From contig JAFYCS010000054.1 of the NCBI GenBank assembly GCA_017539565.1, positions 1-34,090 of the forward strand: a DNA stretch of 34,090 nt, written 5' to 3'. Positions 7,757 to 16,289 of the stretch are shown one piece after another; position 1 is the first letter of the stretch, and every line of letters begins with the position of its first letter. The position numbers and the translations under genes are program-made. Source of the stretch: Lachnospiraceae bacterium. Lineage in GTDB: Bacteria > Bacillota > Clostridia > Lachnospirales > Lachnospiraceae. The notes below the pieces were generated by a model. It worked only from the letters and a program-made list of their open reading frames with translations, did no database searches and had not been told where the DNA came from.

Positions 7757-7790
7757 ATCATTCATCCTCCTTGAAATGACATTAACACAA

Positions 7791-7820
7791 TAAAAAAACG
7801 GGAGCAACAGCTGCTCCCGT
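7791..7820 (-). terminator. Intrinsic terminator of the LytTR-DUF3021 transcript
   Basis: On the minus strand ACGGGAGCA (7820-7812) pairs perfectly with 7806-7798 around a 5-nt loop and is followed by seven T (7798-7792). It starts ten bases after the DUF3021 stop codon. It separates this run of genes from the ABC exporter downstream. Confidence 0.9.
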
Positions 7821-7829
7821 GACCTGCAC

Positions 7830-8309
7830 TTATTCGTCTTTATCCTGCACTTTTTTATGTTCCGACTGAAAGGCTTTCAGCTCCTCATTAAGTATCCGGT
7901 CGTCTATCCTGCGTTTGGACCGGTATATAAAGAACACGCAGATGTACACCACGATAATATATGCCGCAAAGCCCAGACTGAGCCACAGGGATCCGTCAAA
8001 CCATTCCAGAAAATATGATAAAAGCGTATAAACCGCTGTACAGATCACCATGCCCAGTATCTCTTTTCCGCCAAGCTCATCACCTTCATCAAAGTTCCAG
8101 AATACATAGACCTGAATATAGCCCATGATATAGCAGGCAAATATCATCTCCGCCATATGAAGAATACCCGCAACGTAAACGCCTGTGGCCAGCTTGTATA
8201 CGCAATAGAAAAACAATATTGCAAAGAAGTACAGGCATGCCTTGAACTCAATACCTATTTCCCGCGTCAGATATCTCTCAAAAAGAGTCGGTTTCTTCTT
8301 ACCGTCCAT
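7830..8309 (-). CDS. DUF3021 family membrane protein
   Basis: A 159-residue protein with four predicted membrane spans (about 22-42, 47-72, 83-105 and 112-130) and a charged cytoplasmic tail. Position and topology match the DUF3021 proteins that are almost always encoded directly after a stand-alone LytTR regulator in Firmicutes. Family knowledge suggests the membrane protein restrains its LytTR partner. Its start lies inside the end of the LytTR gene (11-bp overlap) and has GGGAGGGG upstream, pointing to coupled translation. The strong terminator follows its stop codon. Confidence 0.8.
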   Translation of the reverse strand: MDGKKKPTLFERYLTREIGIEFKACLYFFAILFFYCVYKLATGVYVAGILHMAEMIFACYIMGYIQVYVFWNFDEGDELGGKEILGMVICTAVYTLLSYFLEWFDGSLWLSLGFAAYIIVVYICVFFIYRSKRRIDDRILNEELKAFQSEHKKVQDKDE

Positions 8310-8751
8310 GAGACACCCCTCCCTTCAAAAGCTTCCTGAAATCGGAAGCATAAGTCCTGGATATCAGTATATGCTCACCGTTTTCAAGGGTTGCATCTAT
8401 CCTGTTGGATGACAGACTCTTAAGAACCCTGACTTTATTAATATTTATGATCATGGATTTACTGCAGCGAAAAAAACGTATGTCATCAAGGGTCTCCAAA
8501 ACTCCCTGCAATGAACTGTCTACCTTGAGCACTTCGCCCACGGTATAGGCAAAGGTCTTATCATCGACAGTTTCGAAATAGAGCACGTCCTCCGTATCGA
8601 TGACCACACGCTCCTCATCTTTCCTGCCTATGAGCCTGTTGTTACCGCCATTGATAACATCCAGTATTCTCTTTATATCCGGTGTGACTTCTTTATATCT
8701 CAGGATCAGCTCGTCTTCACCACCGGTTATGCGCCTGATATCTATCTTCAA
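8299..8751 (-). CDS. LytTR-domain DNA-binding regulator (no receiver domain)
   Basis: A 150-residue protein whose C-terminal two thirds (about 50-150) is a LytTR DNA-binding fold. The visible landmarks are VLYFETVDDKTFAYT, FFRCSKSMIININKV and HILISRTYASDFRKLL. There is no phosphoacceptor receiver domain. The start is a TTG at 8751 with GGAGAG six bases upstream, only 11 bp after the peroxidase stop. LytTR-DUF3021 pairs usually act as one-component membrane-regulated switches that often control the exporter or membrane genes nearby. The ABC-2 exporter beyond the terminator is an obvious candidate target, by inference. Confidence 0.85.
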   Translation of the reverse strand: MKIDIRRITGGEDELILRYKEVTPDIKRILDVINGGNNRLIGRKDEERVVIDTEDVLYFETVDDKTFAYTVGEVLKVDSSLQGVLETLDDIRFFRCSKSMIININKVRVLKSLSSNRIDATLENGEHILISRTYASDFRKLLKGGVSHGR

Positions 8752-8762
8752 ACGGATCTCTC

Positions 8763-9215
8763 CTACAGCTCTTCCAGCATTTCCTGAGGATTATCTGCCG
8801 CCTTTACTTTTCCCATAGACTTTATTATGATCCCCTCTTCGTCTATAAGATAGGTGGTCCGGATCACGCCCATGGTGATCTTTCCGTAATTACTCTTCTC
8901 CTTCCAGACATCATAAGCCTGAAGCACCACCTTGTCAGGATCGCTGAGCAATGTAAAAGGCAGGGAATAATTCTCCTCAAATTTTTTATGGGATGCCACG
9001 GAGTCCTTACTTACCCCCAGGACCACAGCCCCCTTCTCTCTTATCTGAGGATACCTTTCAGCAAACCCGCAGGCCTGTTTGGTACAGCCTGAAGTGTTAT
9101 CCTTCGGATAAAAATACAGGATGACCTTCTGCCCCCTGTAATCCGATAATCTGTGCATTTCGCCATTCTGATCCGGCAGCGAAAAATCCGGTGCTTTTGT
9201 TCCTTCTTCCAGCAT
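8763..9215 (-). CDS. bcp: Thioredoxin-dependent thiol peroxidase (Bcp/PrxQ-type peroxiredoxin)
   Basis: A 150-residue cytoplasmic peroxiredoxin that reduces hydroperoxides using thioredoxin. The active-site segment DNTSGCTKQACGF carries the peroxidatic Cys44 and the resolving Cys49, the CxxxxC spacing of Bcp/PrxQ. FYPKD before it and TYLIDEEGII later are typical. Length is normal. The ATG at 9215 follows CAGGAGGGGG. It lies 24 bp after the hybrid kinase gene and 11 bp before the LytTR gene on the same strand, so it is probably co-transcribed with both. That is an unusual setting for bcp and may tie the kinase to redox stress. Confidence 0.9.
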   Translation of the reverse strand: MLEEGTKAPDFSLPDQNGEMHRLSDYRGQKVILYFYPKDNTSGCTKQACGFAERYPQIREKGAVVLGVSKDSVASHKKFEENYSLPFTLLSDPDKVVLQAYDVWKEKSNYGKITMGVIRTTYLIDEEGIIIKSMGKVKAADNPQEMLEEL

Positions 9216-9239
9216 TATATCCCCCTCCTGTATATATGA

Positions 9240-12050
9240 TCACAGCGCATTTGCCATAGCGGTCACTGCCTTTTCATAGGCTGTCACAAAGGCATCCGAA
9301 TCGTCCCTGATAAAATCCGTATCGCCGTCACGCGCGGCGAATTCATGCTGCTTCGCGCGTTCACTCAGCTCCTTCATGCCCAGTATCGCCATGGAACTCT
9401 TTACAGAATGTGAATCTATCCTGTATGTTTCGTAGTCATTATCTTTAAGTGCCTTACGCATACGCACTACACGTTCTGTTCCCTCTTCAACTGCATCCCC
9501 CACTATCACAGCCAGCATCTCTTCACTGCCGCCGCAATATGTAAAGGCCGTATCTATATCAAGCCCTTCTATTGCTGCCAGTTTATCCTTTAATCCGCCG
9601 GCTGATCCGGAACTGCCTTTGCCGCCTTCTCCGGCAGGCTCGAATTCAAATATTCCGTCATCATCCTCTTCCTCCGGCACTGCTTCTTTCACCTTATCCG
9701 CAGGCAGCATATTCTTTACGGTCTGCTCTAAGAGCTTTGAATCCAGAGGCTTGGTCAGGTAATCATCAAAACCTTCATCCATATACATCTGCCGGCTTCC
9801 GGCTACGGCATTTGCCGTAAGGACGACAGCCCCGGTGTCCTTATTAAGCGACTTTACATCACTGCGGATCATATGCAGGGTCTCGATGCCGTCAGGTGCA
9901 GGCATCATATGATCCAGCAGTATCAGGTCATATTTCTTCTCACGACACAGCTCAACCGCCCGGTTACCGTCACCGCACAGATCAGGCACTATTCCCGTCC
10001 TTTTAAGGAACAGCTTAACTATCGTCAGGTTTGAACGGTTATCATCTACCGCCAGTATCTTGGCATCAGGCGCCATAAAGCTGCAGGTCTCGGTCTCATC
10101 ACCGCCGGAGCTTTTTGTATCCATAAAATCATTTTTTAAAGGCTCCTTATCCACAAATCTTACCGGCAGAGTGACTTTGAATTCGGAGCCCACGCCGTAT
10201 TCACTCTCTACACTAACATCGCCGTTCATTGAATCGACGATGCTCTTTACGATAGCCAGCCCCAGTCCCGTGCCTTCGATGTTAACATTAGACTTCACAT
10301 CTGCACGTGAAAAGGCTTCGAACAGATAGGGAAGCTCTTCCTTCTTTATGCCCTTCCCCGTGTCTTTTACATTCATGAACAGCTCATAAGCGTCACCTTC
10401 CGCAAATCTTCCTCCCAGTTCGAGAGTCACGGTACCGGATTCTGTATATTTCACGGCATTATTGATCAGGTTTACCAGTATCTGGCGTATCCTGAACTCA
10501 TCGCTTATAAGCCCGTCCGGTATTTCCGCTGTAAGCTCCGTCTTAAGCTCCAGGCCCTTTTCATCGGCACGCTCCCTGACCAGCGAAATAACATCGCTCA
10601 GCATTTCAGACAAGCGGAATTTCGCTTCTACGATCTCCATCTTACCCGCTTCGATCTTTGAGAAGTCCAGCACGTCGTTGACCAGCATCAGCAGCATCTT
10701 GCCGGAGGTCTTGATGCTCCTGGAATATTCGCCCACGACTTTATCCTTATTTTCACGCAGTATCATCTCGTTCATTCCCAGGATCGCATTGATAGGCGTC
10801 CTTATCTCATGGGACATGCTGGCAAGAAACTGGGTCTTTGCTTCGGAGATATCGATCGCGTGCTGCTTTTCCATGTCCAGCTTCCTGAATTCCTCCACCT
10901 GCTGCATCACGACAAACACCAGCATAAAGCCTAAGCCTGTTACCATGGGAAGTGTCGCATTGATCATCGTCACCATCAAAAGCATCATCAATTCAATGAT
11001 ACAGCAGATCAAAAAGCCAAGGAATCCGATAAAAGTATAGCGGTAATCCCTGACACCGTTCTTTACGGCATCATATATAAGCAGTCCGGTCGCGTATAAT
11101 GCAAGAAAAACAAATACCATATTGGCATAATACCGGTTTTCATAGAAGGATGCTATACCGGTAAAATGAAGGAGGGGCCAGATGACCGCATTTATGACAG
11201 CTATGATCATCAAAACAGACATACTCTTTTTGAGGCGTCCGTGCTGTACAGAATTAAGATATATCGCGGGGGCAAAGGGTATAAGTAATGACAGCAGATA
11301 ATTCACGGTGCCGTTTATATAGTTCACGCTGAAAACAAAAGGAAACATCTTGGAATCCGTAAGCAGCCACGATGCGATCACCGCGATCCCCAGTGCACCG
11401 TACAGCATATTGATCTTGAGCTTATATATGATGCGCAGTACAACACTTACGATAAAAACTACCAGGGCGAATGTCAGTACTATAAATGCCAGCATGAAAT
11501 TCATCCCATGCGAACGGAACAGGTAGCTTAACGCGCCGAAACGCGTGCTGATAAAAGTCCCCGGTATGATCATACCGTCCTTAGGCGGGATCAGTCTCTC
11601 TATACGTATATCTTTCCCGGAATCACTGCCTTCAAGAGGTATCAGCATGTAGAAATATTTTACGATGCCGCCTGGGATGTTAACATCACGTTCTTCTATA
11701 AAATCCGCCCTGAACTCTCCGTCTACGTATACTTTGACGTCGTAGCGGTTATAAAAGAAAAGCATATCGTTATCTTTAATATCCCCGGGAAGCGTTGTCA
11801 TGATGGTACAGGATTTTGCTTCACCTGCTTTGGTGATAAATTCCCTGCCCGTGTTGAACGTGCTGCCGTCACTGTATTCTACGGTCCAGCTGTCTATAAA
11901 GCGTATGGGGTCACTCTCCCATACATCAGAATGATTGGATATGCTGAAAAAAGCCAATACCATTGCGGTAAAGGCCAGTGCAATACACAGGAATATCTTT
12001 GATATCCTTGAGACCCTGTCCAATAATTCCGGAGGCTGGTTATTACTCAT
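9240..12050 (-). CDS. Hybrid sensor histidine kinase with receiver and HPt domains
   Basis: A 936-residue membrane kinase carrying a whole phosphorelay. A first span (about 17-37) leads to an extracytoplasmic domain (about 40-180). Seven closely packed spans (about 182-385) follow, resembling the 7TMR-DISM layout. Then come HisKA with SMSHEIRTP (His414), a HATPase domain with NLINNAVKY, DTGKGI and GTGLGL, a receiver with DD near 669, Asp713 in LLDHMMP and Lys767 in LTKP, and an acidic linker. A C-terminal HPt domain has HSVKSS (His881). ATG 12050 has AAGGAG six bases upstream; a TTG at 12065 in the same frame lacks such a site. The gene overlaps the upstream coiled-coil gene by 8 bp. No partner response regulator is in the window. 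Confidence 0.93.
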   Translation of the reverse strand: MSNNQPPELLDRVSRISKIFLCIALAFTAMVLAFFSISNHSDVWESDPIRFIDSWTVEYSDGSTFNTGREFITKAGEAKSCTIMTTLPGDIKDNDMLFFYNRYDVKVYVDGEFRADFIEERDVNIPGGIVKYFYMLIPLEGSDSGKDIRIERLIPPKDGMIIPGTFISTRFGALSYLFRSHGMNFMLAFIVLTFALVVFIVSVVLRIIYKLKINMLYGALGIAVIASWLLTDSKMFPFVFSVNYINGTVNYLLSLLIPFAPAIYLNSVQHGRLKKSMSVLMIIAVINAVIWPLLHFTGIASFYENRYYANMVFVFLALYATGLLIYDAVKNGVRDYRYTFIGFLGFLICCIIELMMLLMVTMINATLPMVTGLGFMLVFVVMQQVEEFRKLDMEKQHAIDISEAKTQFLASMSHEIRTPINAILGMNEMILRENKDKVVGEYSRSIKTSGKMLLMLVNDVLDFSKIEAGKMEIVEAKFRLSEMLSDVISLVRERADEKGLELKTELTAEIPDGLISDEFRIRQILVNLINNAVKYTESGTVTLELGGRFAEGDAYELFMNVKDTGKGIKKEELPYLFEAFSRADVKSNVNIEGTGLGLAIVKSIVDSMNGDVSVESEYGVGSEFKVTLPVRFVDKEPLKNDFMDTKSSGGDETETCSFMAPDAKILAVDDNRSNLTIVKLFLKRTGIVPDLCGDGNRAVELCREKKYDLILLDHMMPAPDGIETLHMIRSDVKSLNKDTGAVVLTANAVAGSRQMYMDEGFDDYLTKPLDSKLLEQTVKNMLPADKVKEAVPEEEDDDGIFEFEPAGEGGKGSSGSAGGLKDKLAAIEGLDIDTAFTYCGGSEEMLAVIVGDAVEEGTERVVRMRKALKDNDYETYRIDSHSVKSSMAILGMKELSERAKQHEFAARDGDTDFIRDDSDAFVTAYEKAVTAMANAL

Positions 12051-13560
12051 CCGATGCTCCTTCAAGCTGATCTATCTCCCGGAGGATAAGCTCTCTGCGG
12101 GCCCTGCATATGCTGATATTTTCGCCGTAAATATCACACTGCTTTTTGCATTCTGCCAGATCATTTGCGGCATTGGTTATTGAAAGCTTATAATTTTTGA
12201 TCTTTTCCTGTAAAACAGATATTTCCTTTGAGATCTTTTTGATCGATTCTTCTTCCGCAGTTATGGATTTACGCAGTTCCTTTTCCTGCTCGTCAAGCAC
12301 TGCTATCTCTTTGTTGAGACGTACCCGCTCCTTGTCCGCATTCTTCTTTAATTCCATAACGCGGGCATTCAGATTCTCGATCTCCTCATCACATGCGGAT
12401 ATCTCACTGTTCTTTTCTTTTAAGCGGCTCTTTACTTCATCATACTCCTGCTGCTTTTTCTTTTTAAACAGGAAAACACTCTGGAGCTTTGACTTTTTGT
12501 CAGCCTTTTCTTCCTGTATCTCTGCCTTCTCGTCCGCCAAAAGGTTAAGCCTCTCCTCCAGGGCCTTGCGTTCCCTGGCGATCTCGTTACTCTTGGCCCT
12601 GCGCTCAGGCTCCAGGTTACTGATGGTCTTACGATATTCTTCTTTCTGTGTGCGCACATCCCTGCGTCTGCGCTTCAGATCGGCTATAACGCTCTCAATA
12701 TCGGCAGACTTGGCTTCCAGGCTGCGGATCTGAAGCTTGGTGGATTCCTCCTCGATCAGCTGGTCCGATAACAGTCTGGAATAAGCTTTCTCAGCTTCCT
12801 CCACCTGCAGGGCAGCTTCTTCACTTTTGGCAATGTATCCGGCCAAAGTCTCATCAACTTTGGAAAGCTCCAGCCTTTTGGCCTCGAGTTCCTCCTGCCT
12901 CGGGTCAACAGGCGGTTCGGGAGCAGCAACTGTTTCAGTCACAGGCGCAGAAGCATTTTCTACTGCAGGTACTTCTGATACCGGCTCCGATCCCCTGATC
13001 TGTATCTTATGTATCCACTCCACCGCAGAGCGCTCCATCTTTTCCTGCGAAAGACCTGTATTAAAGCATAATCTGAAACGTTTCAGCTTTCCTTCAACAC
13101 CTGCCACGCAGTGAAATACAGTACGCCTTCCGTTGATCTTACTGCGTACATAGCCGTATAAGAACTGTCCGTCGTCTTCCTGATAGCAGTCTATTTCTTT
13201 TGAATTATCCTTAACACCGGGGTCAGCTTCAACCTCCGCCTTAAAAACCCCAAAAGCCTCACTGAAAGGGCAGCTGTTCTCTTTTCCGGATGAAACGGTA
13301 TTGATCGTGATCCTGCCACTCTCCCACTTCTCTGCAGTTACGGTATCAGGCGTCCAGGCAATCAGGACTGCGTTCTCAGGTTCAGCCCCATTTTCCCCCT
13401 CTGTATATGAAAAACCGTCCGGTATCGCTACCGAATACAAATCCAGCCCGAAAGCCCTGTTTTCCTTGAAAGTAAACGCAGTCCCGGGTGTAGCTGTTTT
13501 CTTTTTTACGGTCTTGCTTTCAGCTTTTTTTAATGCGGAATCTGTGCCCGAAGCAGTCAT
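12043..13560 (-). CDS. Unknown protein: N-terminal globular domain plus long coiled coil
   Basis: I do not recognise this 505-residue protein. Residues 1-24 are basic. Residues 25-175 look like a compact beta-rich domain with five cysteines. Residues 175-215 form a Pro/Val/Ala/Glu-rich linker. From about 215 to the end it is almost continuous coiled coil, rich in Glu, Lys and Arg with heptad spacing. It has no signal peptide or membrane span, so it is probably cytoplasmic. Its start has TTGGAGG upstream and a strong promoter at 13602-13631. Its 3' end overlaps the hybrid kinase gene by 8 bp, so the two are translationally coupled and probably work together, for example as a scaffold for the kinase. 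That role is inference. Confidence 0.8.
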   Translation of the reverse strand: MTASGTDSALKKAESKTVKKKTATPGTAFTFKENRAFGLDLYSVAIPDGFSYTEGENGAEPENAVLIAWTPDTVTAEKWESGRITINTVSSGKENSCPFSEAFGVFKAEVEADPGVKDNSKEIDCYQEDDGQFLYGYVRSKINGRRTVFHCVAGVEGKLKRFRLCFNTGLSQEKMERSAVEWIHKIQIRGSEPVSEVPAVENASAPVTETVAAPEPPVDPRQEELEAKRLELSKVDETLAGYIAKSEEAALQVEEAEKAYSRLLSDQLIEEESTKLQIRSLEAKSADIESVIADLKRRRRDVRTQKEEYRKTISNLEPERRAKSNEIARERKALEERLNLLADEKAEIQEEKADKKSKLQSVFLFKKKKQQEYDEVKSRLKEKNSEISACDEEIENLNARVMELKKNADKERVRLNKEIAVLDEQEKELRKSITAEEESIKKISKEISVLQEKIKNYKLSITNAANDLAECKKQCDIYGENISICRARRELILREIDQLEGASDE

Positions 13561-13601
13561 CCCACAATTACCTCCAATGTTACATCGTATAAGAACATTT
13601 A

Positions 13602-13631
13602 ATTATAGCATATATCTGCAGTATTTTTCAA
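13602..13631 (-). promoter_or_regulatory. Promoter of the coiled-coil/kinase operon
   Basis: On the minus strand TTGAAA (13631-13626), an 18-bp spacer and TATAAT (13607-13602) are preceded by an extended -10 TGC. It lies about 40 bp before the ATG at 13560. Confidence 0.8.
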
Positions 13632-13679
13632 TGAATTGAGCGGGTTGTTTAACTGAGGATATTACAATTCTGTTTTTTT

Positions 13680-13817
13680 CTATTCATGCAGTTCATAATT
13701 CACATCTTCATCAATGATCTCAAGCATATATTTAGCGACATTGGCATCAAACTGCGTTCCCATATTCTTCTCGATCTCCGGGCGGACGGCATCCTGCGTC
13801 ACATGCTTCCTGTAATG
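13680..13817 (-). pseudogene. Remnant of an HD-GYP phosphodiesterase (C-terminal end only)
   Basis: Read on the minus strand in one frame from 13817 to the TAG at 13680-13682, this gives 45 residues beginning HYRKHVTQDAVRPEIEK and containing GTQFDANVAKYMLEIIDED. That is the extreme C-terminus of an HD-GYP domain. The intact HD-GYP protein at 31594-33945 has the matching SYRDPIPQQIVREELVK and GTQFDPEYARLMLHLIDVD. No HD or GYP motif precedes it: the similarity stops at the stop codon of the upstream HD hydrolase gene. The piece has no start codon or ribosome site. It is best read as the tail of a deleted gene. Confidence 0.7.
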
Positions 13818-13819
13818 AA

Positions 13820-14416
13820 TTACTGTTCAGCCGCAATCTCCTCGTTGATGATATCTTCTGTAGCCGCCATAGCCTGAAGCGTCATTTCCAGCAGTTTATC
13901 CAGTTCCCAGCCGAGCTGGTCTGCCCCGCGCTCTATAACTTCCCTTGAACAGCCGGCTGCAAAGCCCTTACTTTTATATTTTTTCTTAAGTGATTTAAGT
14001 TCCATATCTTTAGTGCTCTTTGAAGGCCTCATAAGTGCTGCTGCGCCGATAAGTCCCGTAAGCTCATCAGCGGCAAAAAGCACCTTCTCCATCTCATGCA
14101 CCGGCTCTACATCGATCGTAACGCCGCAGCCGACTGTTATACCGTATCCGTGGGAACATACAGCATGAATGATATCTTCACTCACACCCCCGTTCTTTAA
14201 AAGCTCCGGTGCTTTCAGGCAGTGTTCATCAGGATACAGTTCAAAATCTATATCATGCAAAAGTCCGACTATGCCCCAATATTCCGCGTCATCACCGTAC
14301 CCAAGCTCTTTTGCATACCATTTCATTACGGCTTCTACGGTAAGCGCATGCTGAATGTGAAAAGCGTCCTTATTGTATTGTTTTAAAAGCGTAAACGCTT
14401 CATCTCTTGATATCAT
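13820..14416 (-). CDS. HD-domain hydrolase
   Basis: A 198-residue HD-superfamily protein with metal ligands visible as His23 (IQHALTVEAVM), His54-Asp55 (GLLHDIDFE), His89 (CSHGYG) and Asp117 (AADELTG). This is the small HDIG-like hydrolase family common in anaerobes, probably phosphohydrolases of nucleotides. The true substrate is unknown. It lacks the GYP motif, so it is not itself a c-di-GMP phosphodiesterase. The ATG at 14416 follows ACAGGAG. The remnant of an HD-GYP gene begins immediately after its stop codon, so a deletion seems to have joined the two. Confidence 0.85.
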   Translation of the reverse strand: MISRDEAFTLLKQYNKDAFHIQHALTVEAVMKWYAKELGYGDDAEYWGIVGLLHDIDFELYPDEHCLKAPELLKNGGVSEDIIHAVCSHGYGITVGCGVTIDVEPVHEMEKVLFAADELTGLIGAAALMRPSKSTKDMELKSLKKKYKSKGFAAGCSREVIERGADQLGWELDKLLEMTLQAMAATEDIINEEIAAEQ

Positions 14417-14594
14417 TTTTCTCCTGTCCTTTCGTCTTTTTTAACAATCCCTGGTAATGTCCGTCCTGCAAACACATGATCATCTGTTATTTTACCAGAA
14501 ATGCACAGATATAAAAAGCCCAAATGCTTCTCTGACTATCCCCGCAGGAACACGTATTGCCGGAAAAAAGCCTCTTCTCGTCACAATGCTTCTG

Positions 14595-14603
14595 TGCTAT
14601 AAT
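14595..14603 (+). promoter_or_regulatory. Extended -10 promoter of the lipoprotein gene
   Basis: TGCTATAAT at 14595-14603 is a perfect extended -10. The -35 position (14575-14580, TTCTCG) matches poorly, as is usual for extended -10 promoters. The leader would be about 60 nt. Confidence 0.55.
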
Positions 14604-14669
14604 TGGCGGAGTGCCCGGCCACATGAGACAGGCGCAAAAACAGCAAAGATTATCGTTAAAGGAGAGATT

Positions 14670-15476
14670 ATGAAAAAGTCAAAGTATTTACTCGGAGGGC
14701 TTTTAATGAGCGGTATGCTCGTTATGAGCGGATGCAACAGTACAGGCAAAGAAACACCGGCGGAAGATGTTAATACGGAAGCAGAAACAGACACCACCGA
14801 AGAAAAAGAAGATGAAAAAAAGGAAGAAGAACCTGTTGTTGACGAAAAGGAAGAAGAGCCTGCAGAAACTGTAACGGATGAAGAAGAGTCGGAAGCAGAA
14901 AGCGATGAAGAAAACCTTGAATTCCTTTATCAGCAGTATTATGACATCATATCCGGTCTGGATGAAAAATGGGATCAGTTCATGTTTGTATATTTTGATC
15001 AGGATAACTTCCCGGATGTTGTTGTTTCAAGTACAACTCCTGATATAAATGATCTTAAAGAGTATATGATCATTACACACAGCAACGCAGGCGCTGAAGT
15101 GAATGAGGACTTAAGGGACGGCGTAGCCGGCGCAGGCGGATACAGGGGAACGCTATACTATGTCCCTCAATCAGGTATACTGTATGAGTGCACCGCCGAT
15201 GCCCCTTATAATAATCCTTGTGATTATGTATATCTGCTGGATAACGGACATCTTACACTGTACGCTACAGGGCGTACCGAGATCATGGATGGTTATGAAG
15301 GTCCAGATGATACGGAACATCTGACATGGTACTGGAATGATGCCGTGGTAACTCCCGATGAATACAAAGAGAAACTGAATGCGGAAACCAAAAACTTATC
15401 GGGTGATGCACTGTCATCTTTGTTTTTTGTTGACAAAGAGTCTATGTTAAGCAGACTGGAAAAGACGATAAAATAA
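14670..15476 (+). CDS. Acidic lipoprotein of unknown function
   Basis: A 268-residue secreted lipoprotein. The start at 14670 has AAAGGAGAG upstream and is followed by MKKSKYLLGGLL and a lipobox LVMSGC, so Cys22 would be lipidated and anchor the protein outside the membrane. The open frame extends further upstream, but that part lies before the promoter. Residues 28-82 are an extremely Glu/Asp-rich spacer, probably extended and exposed. The globular part (about 85-268) contains FDQDNFPDVVV, which resembles calcium-loop repeats (DxDxxPDxxx) seen in many clostridial lipoproteins, but I cannot name the domain. It is monocistronic, convergent with the phosphatase gene and separated from it by a long hairpin. 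Confidence 0.8.
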   Translation: MKKSKYLLGGLLMSGMLVMSGCNSTGKETPAEDVNTEAETDTTEEKEDEKKEEEPVVDEKEEEPAETVTDEEESEAESDEENLEFLYQQYYDIISGLDEKWDQFMFVYFDQDNFPDVVVSSTTPDINDLKEYMIITHSNAGAEVNEDLRDGVAGAGGYRGTLYYVPQSGILYECTADAPYNNPCDYVYLLDNGHLTLYATGRTEIMDGYEGPDDTEHLTWYWNDAVVTPDEYKEKLNAETKNLSGDALSSLFFVDKESMLSRLEKTIK

Positions 15477-15490
15477 ATCTGTTTTCAGAG

Positions 15491-15525
15491 ATCGCAGTTT
15501 CGCTCATCATGAGCGGGACTGCGAT
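15491..15525. terminator. Long hairpin between convergent genes
   Basis: Arms 15491-15507 and 15509-15525 pair over 17 positions (15 Watson-Crick, two G-U on the plus transcript); the innermost bases must open as the loop. It lies between the lipoprotein and phosphatase genes, so it probably ends one or both. A good T tract is missing, which lowers confidence in classical intrinsic termination. Confidence 0.6.
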
Positions 15526-15539
15526 ATATCTTAACAGCT

Positions 15540-16067
15540 TCAAAAACTGTACTCTCTGATCTCGCAGTTTCTGATCCCGAATGCCGCATACTCGTCATTT
15601 GTCATTTCATGGAAATATGAATTGACTACACGTGCGATCCCGTTGTGCGCAACCAGTATGTAGCTGCCTCCTTCCTCTTTCAGCTCATCTAACAGATTGT
15701 AAATACGCTGCGCCATTTGAAACATTGATTCACCGCCGTCATAACGGTTAAGGAACTGTTTTTTTGCTTCGATGAATTCTTTCCCGTTACGCGGTGTGGA
15801 TTCGTACTTTCCGAAGTTCTGCTCAAACAGTCTCTTTTCCTCACGCAGGGGGATGCCGCAGATCTCGGAAATATGCACCGCCGTATCTTTTGCACGAGAC
15901 AGCGGCGAATAAAGGATAATGTCAGCCTTTATCCCCAGTTCACGTATCTTTTCTCCGGTCCCAACGGCCTGCCTGTGGCCCAGCTCCGTTAACGGACTGT
16001 CCGTCGCACCGCATATCTTGTTTTCCTTATTCCAGACGGTCTCCCCGTGTCTTACAAAATATATCAT
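15540..16067 (-). CDS. Histidine phosphatase family protein (phosphoglycerate mutase-like)
   Basis: A 175-residue member of the histidine phosphatase superfamily. The N-terminus MIYFVRHGETVWN holds the RHG motif with the phosphorylated His7. SPLSRAKDTA supplies the second arginine and VAHNG the second histidine. It is shorter than glycolytic phosphoglycerate mutase (about 230-250 residues), so a phosphatase role on a small phosphorylated metabolite (CobC- or PhoE-like) is more likely. The ATG follows GGAGACAGGAA. No neighbour hints at the substrate. Confidence 0.88.
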   Translation of the reverse strand: MIYFVRHGETVWNKENKICGATDSPLTELGHRQAVGTGEKIRELGIKADIILYSPLSRAKDTAVHISEICGIPLREEKRLFEQNFGKYESTPRNGKEFIEAKKQFLNRYDGGESMFQMAQRIYNLLDELKEEGGSYILVAHNGIARVVNSYFHEMTNDEYAAFGIRNCEIREYSF

Positions 16068-16189
16068 TTCCTGTCTCCGTTGTTTAATTTTGTTGTTTGT
16101 TCCTGTAAACTGATGGGTATGCGTTTTGCTGCTGTATCAATCCAGGGGGATGCTCATATATTATTTCAACCCTTGATATTGGCCTCATC

Positions 16190-16244
16190 CAAACATACGT
16201 TCCCACATCTTGCGCTTGCATTTATCGAACATTTGTTCTATCAT
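16190..16244 (+). promoter_or_regulatory. LexA-controlled promoter of the HAD gene
   Basis: TTGCAT (16216-16221), a 17-bp spacer and TATCAT (16239-16244) form the promoter. A LexA box GAACATTTGTTC (16227-16238) fills the end of the spacer and touches the -10. A second, degenerate box AAACATACGTTC sits upstream at 16191-16202. Firmicutes LexA binds GAAC-N4-GTTC, so repression by occlusion and induction by DNA damage are expected. Confidence 0.75.
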
Positions 16245-16289
16245 TATATTAGTACATTTGTTTGACTGTTAGACGCACGGAGGTGGATC

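Noticed and set aside
10462-11040. 192-codon open frame antisense to the hybrid kinase
   Set aside because: Ser- and Ile-rich composition that mirrors the kinase codons, no ribosome site, and the kinase domains on the other strand are unmistakable.
8299-12050. The LytTR protein as response regulator of the hybrid kinase
   Set aside because: It has no receiver domain, so it cannot take the phosphoryl group; the LytTR-DUF3021 pairing explains it better.
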